A stretch of 64,000 nucleotides of DNA from Fasciolopsis buskii (GCA_008360955.1 LUCM01000704.1:61431-125430); one strand, 5' to 3'; positions 1-13,299 are shown, counted from the stretch's first letter. The notes: generated from the sequence alone by a model not told the origin. Numbers and translations: made by a program.

Positions 1-2270
1 GAGATACTATGGGTAGGCAGAAGGGGCAAATAGATTGGGTTGAAGACAGAAGAGACAGTTTGAATAAAAGAGAAGGAACTCTGAGCAGTAGCATGCTTAT
101 TACTACCCACCCTGCTCGATGCAATGGGCAGCGCGGTCCTGATTATCCTGCGTGACGACCGATGCAGTATGGAATTATTTGTAAGCGTGTAACTCATGGG
201 GATCGGTGGACAGGTGTTGTTAGGGCATCCAGCCGCCAAGTAGCAGAACGATTAGGGTTCTCAGTCAAGGCCTTTGGTTCTGACAAGAACCTAGCCGCAA
301 GGCAGCGGTAGTAGAAGCCCATTTACTTGCTCCAATTATTCTTCCATTCGTTTTTCTCACTGAGCTGCTAACTCGGACCAACCCTCTGCTGGGAGGAGCA
401 GGAGACTACTTCGTCAGGCCTCTACCCATTGACCTCCCGGCCATGATTTAATCTTCGGCTTGAGATAAGTCATCTTGTGTAGCTTGTTGGGTCATGGAGG
501 CACGCAAGCCATCACACCACTTCAAGGTGCTGTTTCGTAGTGTCTGGCGTTTGCATTACAACCGTTTCACTACCAGCCGGGATGATATCGTCAGTACGTG
601 CGCAGCTGGCAGTTTTTCATCTTTATATTTTTGCTATTACTCTTATTCTAAATCTATGGGACGACCTTGACCCCCAAATTACCACTTGAACTTTAACCCT
701 AGAGGAATGACATGTGGCCTGAGTTGTTTGATCCCTTTAGCCGTGGACCATTGTTTCTATTTTGAGCGCGTGAATATATGGTGACGCAGTTCCATGAGTG
801 TTTCCGCATGAATAAGTTACGTTCATTACCGCAGGTGTACATGATATTATTTTCGGTTTTCCTATCTAGTTGGACGATTTGTTTTTCATCCGACTGTATA
901 TGTGATCCAATTCGACAGTAACTTTTCTCCAGAAATTCATCGAGGGAAAAAGGCCGGTCATTGTCAGGCCGTCAAAATTATTGATTTGCTTATTTGTAGC
1001 CAGCGTAAATGTACACCTGTTTGGGAATTAATTCCACCCCTTTCAACAGATTATACGCGACTGTTTCATCGACAAGACCATCCATCCATTTCATTCTTCA
1101 TATTATTGATCGTACATATAAATAGTATTTGGTTTTTGGATGTATGACCTACTGAAGTGTGCACAACTGAAGTGGTGAAGGCTTATGTACACTTGGCATC
1201 GGTTTACTGCATAATCACATCCGTTTTGTCGTACACGTCAGCCAAATACAAAGGAACGGCCGTTCAGTATCGGAATTCGCCTGAAATGTTTCTGTTTTGC
1301 AGGTCGGGTAAGGTGCTTTCTAAGGACAAACTGTTTCGCAAGCTGTAAAGCCAACTATCCACGGTGTAGTGATGAAAACGATCAGAAGACAGGTGTCCAC
1401 GGAAAGACTATTCCCATCTTTTGGAGTCGTTGTTACATTGTTGACCACCGGTTGTTTGCTGATTCGATTGTCCGCCTCTGCCAGTTTTTGCCCACTTGTC
1501 AGGAGCCGACTATGTATCAACTTTCGACACACTAGGGCAAATGAAGGAAAATGGCATTCTTATACGAAATACACGGGTGTTCCCCTAGTTGACTGAAGGA
1601 AAGTGGGTGCAAGCGTACCGCAATGCACACAGGCGCATAAGTCTACGAAATTGCAGCCGTGCTCTGTAGATTTATCAGTCTCCCCAAATCCCCCCTCTTA
1701 CTCCGTTGTCGGAAGCAACAGACTTAATTAATCAATTCTGCCGATGTATGTTTGGTTTGCACTTTGTCCACACTCAATCAGCGCTGCCGCAATCTGTGCA
1801 CAAACAAGGGGGGCACATGATGTTAAACACGAGGAGTTACAGCAGACTCTTTTTATCCGTTATCGGCATTTTTGCAGATGTAGCTAGCGGGACCGCATGG
1901 ACACATCCAATTATGCATAGACGTACAAACACAGGCACGACAACACATCTGTTTCTCACCTTCGACAGACAGCGGTTTCTGAGGTCAATGTTTAAGAGTG
2001 GCCATCATACATTTTCGATCTTACTTCACTCCCGAAGCCAGCACAATGCAGCATCTTTTTCAGACAACCAGGGTGGGAGATTGTGCGCACACCACAGGCT
2101 ACCGAGATGGTATTCGGCTGCATCACACCATGTGTTGGAATGTGGCAGACGTATCAGAAAGGAACCAATTGACAGGTGTTATACCGATTGAAACTGATTT
2201 AGGATTCTCCCCAGTTTTGGGTTTTTCTCATAGCCAAGGCGGTAACTAGAAGCGCTCGGCTCCATGTTGG
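1..2270. other. Non-coding stretch, no gene recognised
   Basis: No supported gene. The longest open frame (161 codons, 1706-2191, +) begins at a TTG, has no recognisable domain, and is within the length expected by chance over 64 kb. Bases 1-600 are somewhat GC-richer than the surroundings and may be an old unclassified repeat, but I could not match them to anything. Confidence 0.5.
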
Positions 2271-2273
2271 CAG

Positions 2274-2307
2274 CCCCAACTATCAATGGGGTAAGTGGTA
2301 GTTGGGG
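2274..2307. repeat. Inverted repeat / hairpin
   Basis: Two 12-nt arms (CCCCAACTATCA and TGGTAGTTGGGG) flank a 10-nt spacer. They pair over all 12 positions if one G-T wobble is allowed. Looser complementarity continues outwards (CTCGGCTCC on the left, GGAGGACGAG on the right). This could be a decayed foldback/MITE end or a chance hairpin; no target-site duplication is evident. Confidence 0.5.
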
Positions 2308-2309
2308 GA

Positions 2310-4900
2310 ATAAAAGGAGGACGAGCCTGTTTTAACCAGACTACTTTCTATTGTAATTACTTCCGGTATGAAATGGCTAGAATCAAGCACGTCTCATTCC
2401 GGGAGGTGTTGCAAAGCGCCGAAGAAGTTGGAAAAACCCAACAGCAACAGTTGTCATGGTGAATAAGCACCATTTATGGGCTGATAAAACTTTATGACCT
2501 TTCCTCTTAAGATGCCATTGAGACTATTTTAAAGTGGCAAAACATGTTTCATTGATTAGTGTGGCGAAAAACTGTTTCTTGTAAATTTTGCTTTAATTTC
2601 TATTCGTAAATTTTATTGCCTTTCTGTTTTACTGAATGTGTGAACATTTATTACACTTCTAAGTTCACTGCATCCGCCGGATGGAGCACACAATTGCGGG
2701 CGTAAAAATATCACTACAACCATGTTTTCCGACGACGCCATGCACTAAAACATTATCATTAGTCTAAACTGAAAGAGTTACCACTGTTTGTCAGAAGATA
2801 ATTAATAAACCAAGCATTTCCGAGGCTTACAGTTAGAATGACCAAGAAGTTGTTACGTCGAGGAGGAAAAGAATTCAAACGGATGTAGGTCTAGGCACCG
2901 GAGGCGAGCTGATTAGAGATTCGCGTAAGGAGTGTACGTTTGGTCGGGCTGCCGAAGACAGAAGATACCCCAGATAACCCATATCGTCATCTTTATCTGA
3001 ATACTGATTGTAGTGACAATGATACTAATAATCACCGTTATCGGAATCATCTTCAATCCCATCATGACCTGTTACGCAGGTACCCTGCTGTGATTAGAGT
3101 AATTATGTGCGCAGTTACGTTTGATAAACATGCATCCAGGATGTGTGACCGTAAAACTTCGGATGCCTAATAGGAGCACGAACATCGGAATTCGAAAGCA
3201 ACCAGATTGGCAAAACTCCAGGAATGCAGGGCGTAGTCACCCTTTGAAAGAAGTCATTCTCGAGTATCGTTAGATAGAGAGGTAGCATCAGTGATGCAAA
3301 CGAACCTCGAAGAAAAGCTCCTAACAGGGCAAAAAACGCCAAAGATCAACACAAACGGGACCATATTCTCCGCAATCCTAGGTGCAGTTGGTCTTAGGTC
3401 TAGTAAAACAACATGTAGCATGTGGTCATTTACACTTATCACAAAAGTCAACCGGTCGATAACAAACTAGACCGGGTCATGTGTCGCGTTTCAGTTCTGC
3501 TTCCTAAAATGTGGACCACCTCCCATAAAAATCGTGTTTACCAACCACGTATGTTCCCGACTCCAGTACAGTATTCTGTCGGTGGCTTTTCTTTCCCAAT
3601 GGTAAACCGAAAGTGTGTTAAAATGTAAGTGCTGGCTGACAGACCGCAAATAACTTCGTCAACCACCCTCCCCGCCTCGAATGGCAGTTCTCTCTTCTCA
3701 ACATTGTCGAATTTAACATGCATCTTATGGCTACTTATTCTAAACCTGCAATGGATGTTAACACGTCATATCCATTATTCTGGTCAAAGATTACCGCAGC
3801 TGTGATGACATCGTAATGATTAGACCAGTCGATTAACTGGACGATCATTGCATGTTAGTCGCAGAAAGCCAATATAAACGATTTGATTTGGATTAATAAA
3901 CGCATTTTTTGTGTCTGCTCAATTTGGCTATTCTCACTCGAGTTAGTGGGAACGAGCAACAGCGGTTGGGAAATAAAACTAATTGAAGATTAATAAGACA
4001 TAATAGGCATAGATGTCCTCTTCTGTTTTCCTTGCTTCAAGGCAGATTCACGTCCACATATGTGCAGTATTTTCATTTCTTTAAATCGTGGTTAGTCGAA
4101 TATGTTGACGGTCTTGTGTTCCCTTAGACGGGCTGTAATGTTCCTTTCAACATTGTATGTTGAAGTAAAAGAACGTAGAGGTAGGATGATGACCTACCTC
4201 AGCTCAGCACGGAGCGGAAAACATACTGATGTTTTTGAAATGCAACATTTGATATTGATCTATTCAGATTTCCCCAGATTTGCTCGCACTATCGTCACAA
4301 AAGTGTGTATAATTCCATTTTGTGTACAGTTCAATGTTCGCTTTCTTTATGACATTTGCTGACTTTAATCATGTTAATATTCATGCCCTTTTATCGTTCG
4401 AACTAACTGACGTCAGTATCTTTACCACACCAGGGGACTATGCACTGGGGTGAAACTTTTTCAGTCGCTTTCGCATATTTTATCCCCAGATTAAAAGACC
4501 TTGTTTCAACCATTGACCAAGTCTGTTCGCTCACCGCCCACAGATTATTCGCTTCATTCAATCAGACAAGTTTCATTTTTGTAACCTTGCTCACGGCTTT
4601 TTCATTTTAGAAGGAGTCATCTGTGTTTCTTTTACATGGTTATTCTCTACGTTCTCATACATCCATAAGTAACATCTTCAATTCGTATTGTTCTAATTAA
4701 ATATTATTTGCCACCAGGCGGTTTTACTGCTCTATGAAAATGGAAAGCAATCACAGAGTGGAAGGAACCTGCACCCCCAGTGGAAGGATAACTTCTGAGC
4801 CAGCAACAAAAATTACACAATCAGAACGAAGATAGTGACGTACAGCCAGCCCGTTACACTAAACAAAGAAGTTCACAACTGATCAGATCATAGACAAAGC
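2310..4900. other. Non-coding stretch, no gene recognised
   Basis: Only ORFs of under 90 codons occur here, on both strands, with no domain, no signal peptide and no convincing splice-bounded exon. I see no tandem repeat either. Confidence 0.5.
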
Positions 4901-4998
4901 GTTTGGATGACTGTTTACAAACGAAATTCTCCAAACCAAGAATCCCCAGGGCATTTTATGCCTCCGGAAAACCGAGCACAAGCACCAGCGTTGATGCG

Positions 4999-5110
4999 GA
5001 CTACCTTAATTCTACATTTACACCTCACCTTTCTGTTTCTCCAGATGTTGAACTCTACTCTTATGCAGACGATCTTAAAATTCTTGAGAATTTCAGATAC
5101 TGTTGGCTTC
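4999..5110 (+). mobile_element. Reverse-transcriptase fragment (LINE, CR1-like?)
   Basis: The plus frame reads ...SPDVELYSYADDLKILENF, with the RT catalytic box YADD at 5062-5073. The hydrophobic-Y-A-D-D-hydrophobic-K context fits the palm motif of non-LTR retrotransposons. Flanking residues are not recognisable, and the frame closes soon after (stop at 5170-5172) without the expected thumb. It is best read as a short, heavily decayed LINE fragment. YADD can occur by chance, so confidence is limited; what supports it is the 'ELYSYADDLKI' context and the density of RT remnants nearby. Confidence 0.35.
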
Positions 5111-6061
5111 TGGTATTGGTGGCCTCCTTCAGGCGATTCACGATTGTGATGCTTGCCATGTTTTTACACTGATCACTCCTTTGATTAGTGGATCTTTGTC
5201 CAAATAATCACTTCCTTGTCTATGTGATCCACTTATCAGCATTCTGATTCTTACAGGTACTGATGTCTTTCGTGGAATTTGACGGCTGCATTGCCGTCAG
5301 ATCTGCTACCCTCCAAGTCACTGAGAAAACTGTTTCCACCAATCTCTAAACGCATATTTAGGGTTGTATGTGAGACTGATATTTTCTGTGTTTGCGTGAC
5401 TGCTCCTCAGACTCCATTTTTAAAGCACAAGCCTCAGACCATTCCGTCATCCTTACACTCGACAGCACCAGACTTGAGTTTCGCTCTTAATAAATCTGAT
5501 CAATGGGCCTCCATGGGAGGCTTGTGTTAAGTTCGTTAAGATTTTGTTCTCAGTCATAGCCATCAATGCCCAACAACTTTAAAGGGCAACACTGCACATG
5601 TTCCGTAAACTATGGTCGAATCTCGCGCACCAAGTCAGGTCTTGTCCAGAAAATGTGTGCTTACCGTCCTGCTGAGCAGGTTTCACGTGTGTTACTCATT
5701 TACAGAATTCACAATTGCTTGCTGTAAGGCTTGGGACTGAGGTTCCCCATGCCAAATCATTTTAGCCAGCATATACACCAACGATATACCAGCGATGTTG
5801 CAGTATGTTGTCCATTTGTTGAATAACTGTGTGCGATTTGTCCACTGTTCCACGATTAGCCTTCAACCTTTGAACCGCCACTTCAATTTCATTTTTAAAA
5901 GTTTGAGGCTTTCGGATAGCCAACAAAACGTCTTTTCTGGCTCTGGAAAGTATTTTCGTAATCGAATTCAGCAAGCTGGTATTAGACGAAATTTTTTGAA
6001 CTGCTTGTCAACAACAGTAATCTACTCCAGGATCCTAACTCTGTTTCTGTTTTAAACCTAT

Positions 6062-6160
6062 GGAAATAATATTCGGATTTTTCTCCACCACAAATCGCTT
6101 GAATATGCAGATGATGTCGTCTGTCGGGCTATTCCCAGTTCGAGAATTTCCAAATTTCAA
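6062..6160 (+). mobile_element. Reverse-transcriptase fragment (RTE-like LINE?)
   Basis: One plus frame reads HHKSLEYADDVVCRAIPSS, with YADD at 6104-6115, followed by a stop near 6157. 'LEYADDVV' is the usual form of the RT palm box in RTE-clade LINEs of flatworms. The neighbouring RT blocks (fingers and GVRQGCPLSP upstream, CKxLLQDW downstream) are not visible, so this is either a short truncated copy or a chance match. It lies about 1 kb from another YADD fragment and 1.1 kb from a clear LINE. Confidence 0.35.
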
Positions 6161-7236
6161 TAATTTTCAAAACAAACCTATTTGGAGTAGAATACCTCTT
6201 TGCCGAAGTGGTTTTAAAACTAAATGCATGGAAATGAATCAAACGTGACTTAAATCATCGTCTCTCATCTTTCTGAAAAGTTCCGGTTACGGTTAGTTTC
6301 GAATCCCAGTCCAAAATCATTTCCTCCAGGTTTTGATTGTTAGCCTAAATACTAATCTAGAATGAACATTTCGTATTCGGTATTGCGTCGGTAATCTGCA
6401 ATGCTCATCGTTTTATATAAGAAAGTTCAAACAATTCCTACCACAGCCAGCAATTGCTTCAGTGTGTTCTTCCGGTCTTAGTGTATCTTTGAAACTCTTC
6501 CTCGCGAGCTGCCAGTTAGTAACCGCACTCTCCCCAGTGTTGGATTTACTTTAAATAAACCTATCAACCAAAATATTGCATCCTCCGTAGCTCTGTCCCA
6601 CAACAGTGCACATGATCTGATCCATTCTCCACACACCGAATTAAACACGTTCTCACCGGGTTACTGAGTCTGTATTTTGTCACTTTCCTTCCAGAATAAG
6701 CATGTGTCGTACCCGGATCATCGTGAATACCGACCAGTATGGACAAGGCTAAAGCGGAATTACTTTCTAAGCATTGGTTGGGTTTTACATTCCTGCTTAT
6801 TTTGGTTATTTAACCACAGATTCACTGGAGCTTTTCGATTGGAATGCTAAAATATTTCTAGAAAACGTCTGTCCTGCAAACACCACTACTGAATCAGTGA
6901 AATGAAGGGATAGAGTGGGTAAACACATCAGCGTCAATGGATCCGTCTTACCACTCGTAATCAATCGGTAGACCAGCTGCTGAGTAGACAAAAAGGCGAT
7001 CAGGGGTGCGACACAATTTCACTCACATCGGACTCACAAATCTTTGTTTCGTGCATTCACATTGAGTATCAGCTCTAATGAGCCCAAAAATATCACTACA
7101 ATATCCAACGATCATGTGGTCCAGTTGAGCGATTATTCGAGAATTTGATGCTGCATGATGAACATTGCATCGGAGACAAAATGAGAATAGAGTCTGTGAT
7201 AAAAATGCTTTGAACTCATTTTAACCGTCGTTTCAC

Positions 7237-8350
7237 ACACTTGATGGGCCTCACTCGAGAATCACGGATAAGTACACGTAGTCTCGCCCGAGACTTCTAA
7301 GGCTATCAGCTGAGTTTGACACGAAGTTCTTCTGTTGAAGCTGTCTTTGTTCGGATTACTCCCGTTTCTTGTATTGTGGACATCAAGCTAACCGTCTCCT
7401 TCTAATATGATGAGATCCTGTTCCAGTCTTTCCCTGTAAATGCTGGCGTGCCTCAAGGTTCAGTACTATCTTCCACTTACTTTCTTGTATTCATTGATGA
7501 GCTTCTGTCAACCACCTCCGACCCAATCCATTCTTTTTCCGGGGACGCCACTCATCATTTTTCTCTTTCATACCGCGCTCTCCGCCTTGCAAACACCAGC
7601 ATCCATCATGACCGTTGTGTCGATCTTGAGCAAATCTCTTCCTGGGGATCCCAAACCATGCTATATTTGGTGCTTCCAAAAACTCTCTGCTTTCAAGGTA
7701 CTTGAAACGTCATTCTTTCTCCCCAAATCTGTTCTTTGATTTCTCTATTCTGAGGTCCACAGACTCTGTTTCTTTTCTTGGCTTATCCGTTAGTTCTCCA
7801 TTATGCTGGCTTTCCTTCATATCTAAACATCCTTCTTGCGCTGCGCGCAAAGTTGGTTTTATGTTCCGTACCAGAGGTTTCCTCACCCCAGCTCATCTTC
7901 TATTGTACAAGGCTCAAATCCGTTCCACACTTGAGTACTGCAGTCACGTGTTGGGTGGAGCTTCATGTAATTCGCCTTCGCCTCTTGATCCAGTTCGACG
8001 AAAGATCATCCGGCCGATCGGCGACCCTTCATTACCATCGAATTTGCAGTCACTGGCCCATCGCCAGGCAGTTGCTTCTCTATCCCTTTTCTACTCTTAT
8101 TACTTCGCTCTCTGTTCTTCGGAACTTACCTCAACAGTTCCTCTTTTGGTGACCTTTTCTCGCATTTCTCGCACACAGGCAGCTAGTTATTCTTATCATG
8201 CTTTTGTTGCTCGTTTTCGTACTGTTTGCTTTCAATCTTCTCCTTTTCTCCGGACTGCCAAATTGTAGAACATCATTCCACTTTATTTATTCCCATCCAC
8301 CGACAATCCTAAACTTTTCACAAGCAAGATCAATATACTGGTTCTTACGT
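7237..8350 (+). mobile_element. Jockey/CR1-like LINE, degenerate RT 3' half
   Basis: Remnant of a non-LTR retrotransposon ORF2. A first frame (about 7254-7400) resembles the RT segment around 'SLENHG..VHVV' and carries several stops. The next block has AGVPQGSVLS (7442-7471) and then HSFSGDATHH near 7540, where FADD is expected; the catalytic dyad is therefore lost. After a frameshift near 7700, one frame runs from 7702 to 8268 with the typical C-terminal blocks SFLGLSVSS, LLLYKAQIRSTLEYCSH, IGDPSLPSNLQSLAHR and ASLSLFYSYYF. A W-to-TAG change at 8266-8268 interrupts the final LWNxxP-like segment, which ends near 8350. The endonuclease half is absent (5' truncation is usual for LINEs). The element is not functional. 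Confidence 0.9.
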
Positions 8351-8359
8351 GAATGCTCC

Positions 8360-9060
8360 CCTCACTTGCCCCCATTACAGTAAATCTTCTGACCATAGAA
8401 TTTATCCTTATACGGTATTTCACTTTATAAGTAATAAGAAAACTCCAGACAAGACCGAAAATCATAGTCATCTACTGTGGTTGCCTTGAGTTCAACGTTT
8501 ATCCGCTCTAATAGAGGACTGTCTTTGCTTAGCCATGAATAGCATATTAACAACAGTGGAGAATTTGGGAATGTCGCGTTAACTATTTTACCCGGTCATG
8601 ATACATCATAGCCAAAGTATACCATAAAATTTCAAAATTTCCCAACAGGTATTCATTCCAGTGGTCATGATCTCGGGTGCGTAGCAGCACTTTTACCTCT
8701 GTTTAATTAACAAACGTGAATCTTAAAAAGATACAGCTGGATTCAGTATTAGTATGGCTTTTCGCTGTAAAAATGAAAGTAGCAGCAATCGGTTTACTTT
8801 TCACATAGCCATACGGCAAAGTGCGTCTTGTTAGGAAGGGGTTGGCGTATAATATGAGACGGTTAAATTGGAAAATTGCCCATCTTGGTGCAATTGGAAC
8901 AAAGGACGTCTACAATGTCGACCATGTGCCCAGGGGGAGAGGCAATGGAAATTACAAAATAAAACCGAGTGCTTAACAGGCCTTGGGTCATGGTATTTCT
9001 ACTGAGCCGAAGTATCGCTATTCTTTGAATAAATAAATAGGAATTCTTTTCTTCTCTCAA
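8360..9060. other. Non-coding stretch
   Basis: AT-rich DNA downstream of the LINE with no ORF of note and no clear poly-A tail or target-site duplication. Confidence 0.45.
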
Positions 9061-9064
9061 TTTT

Positions 9065-9222
9065 TTACGCAACAGATGTAAAATACATTTGGGAAGGAGG
9101 AGCCACGTCAGTGGGACGATTATCGTATAAGGAAGTGACCGGCCTTGAGAGGATTTAAATTCAGGACCTTCGTGTCCAAATGCCTCGATCTCATCCACTT
9201 GACCATCTTCTTTCAAATGCAT
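9065..9222 (-). mobile_element. tRNA-derived SINE, family A, copy 1 (diverged)
   Basis: On the minus strand a tRNA-like head (GGTCAAGTGGATGAGATCG) is followed by the anticodon-arm region (CATTTGGACACGAAGGTC), a decayed B box and the family body. It aligns to the better-preserved copies at 24569-24736 and 13118-13292. A 123-codon ORF across it (8863-9234, -) is a by-product, not a gene. Confidence 0.65.
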
Positions 9223-9239
9223 TATTTTATTCATGCAAG

Positions 9240-10390
9240 TCCACTTAAAAAGATATATTAAACGGCTAGACAGTTACTGCTGGAATTCACGTTTCTAGGA
9301 TTGATCTGGTTGATCAATTGTTCATATCAAATACTTTCGGTTAGAAGCGATTCGTCCCCAATCAGAGTGGCAAACCGGTTCCTAATTCACGGTCATGATG
9401 ATATCAGCCGACCCGGACCTAATTCGTTGACATTAAGAGTAAAAGACAAATAGAAGTAACTGGATTTCTCGTGCCATTTGGGAATTGCAAATACGGTTTG
9501 GATAGAAACCGATATCAGTGCATGGATTGTGAAATGTTGACGAGCACGTCTCGTTTTCCCGGAACTTCTCTCGAAGTGAGATGCAAAGGTGATTCGGTTG
9601 CGTTTCAATCTCCCACTGAGGGACTGAAAAAAAATAGCTTGCTGCAGATCAAATTCTTCTGAGGTTGCATGATGATGTGGAGTCTGATTGGACAAACGAT
9701 AAAACCAACGTACTGAACTGTAAAAACAATCTCTCTCACCAACAATATAGCATATTAAATATTTATAAAATCTTGGACCTGTTTCACTGAAAAGTGTTCG
9801 CTGCCTACGTGTTGCATATTCCTTCACTCGAGCCACGCCAATTAATTTGAAATACGAAACTTTTATTTCGAAAAAAATAGAATGACATATAAACGAGGCT
9901 TTTCAAAGTTGGGAGGGGTACAGAATGCTAGAACAAGAAAAAAACGTTCGGAGGAGCATAAGATGTATTCGAAGAAAATGATTGTTATCGACTTTCTGAG
10001 GCAGTTCAGTTTGATGAAAGTGACGTGGATTGCGTGAAAAAACTTCCGAGCAGACCAAGAGAAGATCTAGGTTTGTTTAGTACTTCGACGTAGCATGGCA
10101 GCTGCGTCGGTTCTTACGATGTGATGTAAATGTTCAAGGAACAAAATAAACGCCATTTTGTACCATTTTCGTGGCATAAAATAAATGCACACAATAAGTT
10201 GTATGAGTGGTAATCACGTTTGATTTCGTGAGTAATGAATTGAAAATCCGATAGCTTAGATTACCGAACAGAATCTATCGGTTTGCTGTAACATACTAGA
10301 AAGTGATTTGTCAGCTGAATTTGAATAAAATGGTCATAGAAGAGTTCGTTTGTGAATAAAATGATTCATTATGTAACATCCACAGCCGAC
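9240..10390. other. Non-coding stretch with an unassigned 147-codon ORF
   Basis: A minus-strand open frame (9393-9836) encodes 147 residues, basic and without signal peptide, membrane segment or motif I recognise. At this base composition one or two such frames are expected by chance in 64 kb, so I do not call it a gene. Confidence 0.4.
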
Positions 10391-10397
10391 TCAACAA

Positions 10398-10535
10398 CAC
10401 GGAGAAACGTAGAATCACTGTACATCTTCTGGTTTTCGTTAGAGATGAGCAGCAGTGCTCACATAATGACCTCGATATTGGTCGCGAACTTGGGACGAAC
10501 GATTTGGCCTCCGACATCATAGGCTTTTTGATAAA
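10398..10535 (-). mobile_element. tRNA-derived SINE, family B, copy 1 (diverged)
   Basis: It shares with the copy at 25205-25356 the ordered blocks (plus strand) GAATCACTGTACA, GAGCAGCAGTGC, a GCGAACTTGGGACGAACGATT B-box/T-arm block and a degraded D-arm near 10520. The order and spacing match, but many substitutions have accumulated. It would be transcribed leftwards. Confidence 0.6.
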
Positions 10536-10539
10536 CAAG

Positions 10540-13110
10540 GATAACTCTGTTTATTAAATCTCTGTACTGCATTAAATAATGCTTAACCATTACTGATCAT
10601 TCGCCGTTGATCACAATAATTAACCGTCACCCGTTAGAATCCTAAGCATATCAAAATGAGGAACGACCTTTCGGCGTTTGGTAACCTGATCAGTTAAAGT
10701 CGGCCGTTATGGATTCTAGTTTAGACATGATGCGAAGGCGTTGCTCGTGATTCAACACAATTCGGATAACACACAGTTTCCGGTTTTCGTTGGTGAGTTT
10801 AACGCAAGTGGCACCTGACGAACCACTTTGTACAGTATGTGCATACAGTATGGAAATTGTAGTGTTGTGAAAACTAGGGTGGACAAAAACAAAATTCACC
10901 AGTCCTTCTCGAATCACGGAACAACGGAAGGTAATAATATTGACCTATGATGCGGACACATCAAAAACCGGAAAACACATTCTGTTTCACTTTTCCTTAC
11001 TGTCAACTCTTGCAAATCCTCGAAAAATTAACTGTCATGCGAAACTTTCCCCTAGCTAACATCCAAACAGTCGCAATCAGTGAATCATTTTGAGAAACTA
11101 ACCGAACCAATCCCTTGGTCATGCTCTGATCTAAAATTGTTAACCGAATTCCAAACAAAAAGTGCAGTTTCACCATGATATTTTCATCAAAATATCACTT
11201 ACACAAAACGAAACGGATATTAGGATATTAATGTCATAATTCTCCTCTGTGTTCGAACTAGCTAACTTTTTATCGATTGTTTACGCATCAACTCAACAAC
11301 TTCATTGACCCTGGGAAGCAAAACCGATGGAGCAGGCAATGTACAGGCAATCGCGCGTAACCGTTCGCGAGATCTGTTTTGCGTAGAATAGTTTGTATTT
11401 TGACAAATCTGCTATTCAACGGGGCTAGCGGAGCAGTGGGAATGGAAAATTGAGCCATTTTAGATTACCCTGTTGTCCGGGCTAAACTCCGTATTCACTT
11501 CGTACAATTTGCGTTTGGCGAACGATGGGAATGACGTGATACGCTGTCGACTGACAACGTAATGTAACCTACTATTCAATCTTTGTAATATATTTTGCTT
11601 TGCATCGATACCAATCCAGTCCGAGAAAGCCGATCCGTGGGATTTGGAATACTCTCCGGATAGCAGAATTTCCTCCAGATGGCCCGAACAACGAAAACCT
11701 CGGCACAAACATTTAGCCAGAATGATTCGTTCGCTTCCCGTTGTCCGGTTAGAAATCGCGACGTATCAATCAGTACCACGTTTTTGCTGGGCGTAAAATA
11801 GTTTTTCAACGATTGTAACTGCCAGAGTTAACTAGTGTCTGTCCTGCCAGTGGAAATCGAAGAGAAGTCAGAATCGAAATAGTCAAAGATCAATGTTCCC
11901 GAAAGTATTCCATAACTGGAGTGGTTGTCAGGCTTACATCTCATGATCGCGTAAGGCTTCCGCTCTAAGACAGACAATTACACCGTTAGTTACTCTTAGT
12001 AATGCGACTGGCCTTCGAGGTCAAAATCGGTCCCTGTCTGCCGCGCACGTTCAAAGGCGCGTTTTTACGCTTTACGCCGATTGTTTTCGAGCCTATAGCA
12101 CAAACTGCAGTGCGAATGATTACCTATTACATGACAATGGAACGAATTAAGTGAGAACATATAAGCGTTTCAATGTGACCAGCCCTATATCTGCTATCCC
12201 AATTGCCATTCAGTCCGTCCGGACATTAGACAGCCAAGCGAATAAGTGTTTTTCTTCCAATAGACAAGTCACCTAGCAGATTGACAAATAATCTATGATC
12301 ATCCTGACACATGTGTGCATGCCGCATGAGAATGGGGCAGACATGTAGGCTTCCATTAGTGTTGTGTAAGGACCGATCAGTTGAACATATCGAAACGTGT
12401 CCGAATTTGCAAAAAATTATCAAAGAAATCAGTGCATTAGCGACAGTAGCAAATTTTATGGCTGTCGCCAATAGTTTATTGATCGTTAATTTTTTTTACA
12501 GAATATTCTTGTTTTATCGTCATACACTTATATGAAGTAACTAAGACAAACATCAGCATACCGATGTTTCTCCCATAAATCCGGACTGCTGTTCTTTTTC
12601 TAAATGTGTCCCATGACACAAACACAAACACACACACACACAAGCACACGATTTGTTTCTGAGACGGTATTTACAAGCGCGCAAATTCGAGTTCCAAGTC
12701 TTTATAAAATAAGATAACCGCTATCTCAATCCTTCGTACAAGAGCGTCTCGGAAGAAAGACCAAACATTTGAGTGGCAAATTTTCCCATTGTTTAGTCAA
12801 ATTTCTGTCACTCACAGAGCCAGAAGAAATGATTCTCCAAATGTCCAAAGTCCTATCCATCATTTTAGGAACGTTCACGAAACATGACAAGAGGCTGAAA
12901 GTTTTTGTTTGATTTGTGCATGGATGATTAAATCGTAGAGGGATTGCTCTATTATGTATGCCACGCGATTGGTATAGGTAATTTAGATGCAACGTTTTTT
13001 CCAGTGTTCTATTTTGTCTGATGCATTTCACACGGTGCACAATTTGGTGCCTTTATCTTCACCTCGGTATGTTACATTTTTTGAGTTAATGAACTTATCC
13101 CTTAGTGAAC
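10540..13110. other. Non-coding stretch with a short CA repeat
   Basis: No supported gene. A short (CA)n tract lies at 12618-12642. Two overlapping minus-strand frames at 11460-11809 and one at 12726-13040 are unremarkable. A fragment at about 10735-10830 vaguely resembles SINE family B but is too diverged to call. Confidence 0.45.
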
Positions 13111-13117
13111 ACAAGCT

Positions 13118-13292
13118 CATTAATAATTGTATTTATTTTCATCCTCTTGATCCCTTCATTAACAAAACGAAAGTGTGCATCACTTTCAGGAAATACCTGT
13201 TTTTGGCAGAGGGGGAATGATCCTTGATGCGAGGATTCGAACCCACGACCTTCAAATTCAAAGTCTACAACATTATCCGATTGAACTTCGGA
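13118..13292 (-). mobile_element. tRNA-derived SINE, family A, copy 2
   Basis: The minus strand shows a canonical pol III B box GGTTCGAATCC (plus 13233-13243) within GGTCGTGGGTTCGAATCC. A shared body follows, with GATGCACACTTTCGTTT and a terminal AATGAAGGGATCAAGAGG-type tail. The D-arm side is degraded. The same architecture occurs in the copies at 14235 and 24569. Confidence 0.8.
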
Positions 13293-13299
13293 AGAACTG

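Noticed and set aside
1706..2191. 161-codon ORF
   Set aside because: No ATG at its start, no domain, no splice or conservation evidence; length expected by chance in a window this size.
7491..7679. Minus-strand ORF opposite the LINE
   Set aside because: Shadow of the RT coding frame on the other strand.
9393..9836. 147-codon minus ORF
   Set aside because: No recognisable features; one or two such frames are expected by chance.
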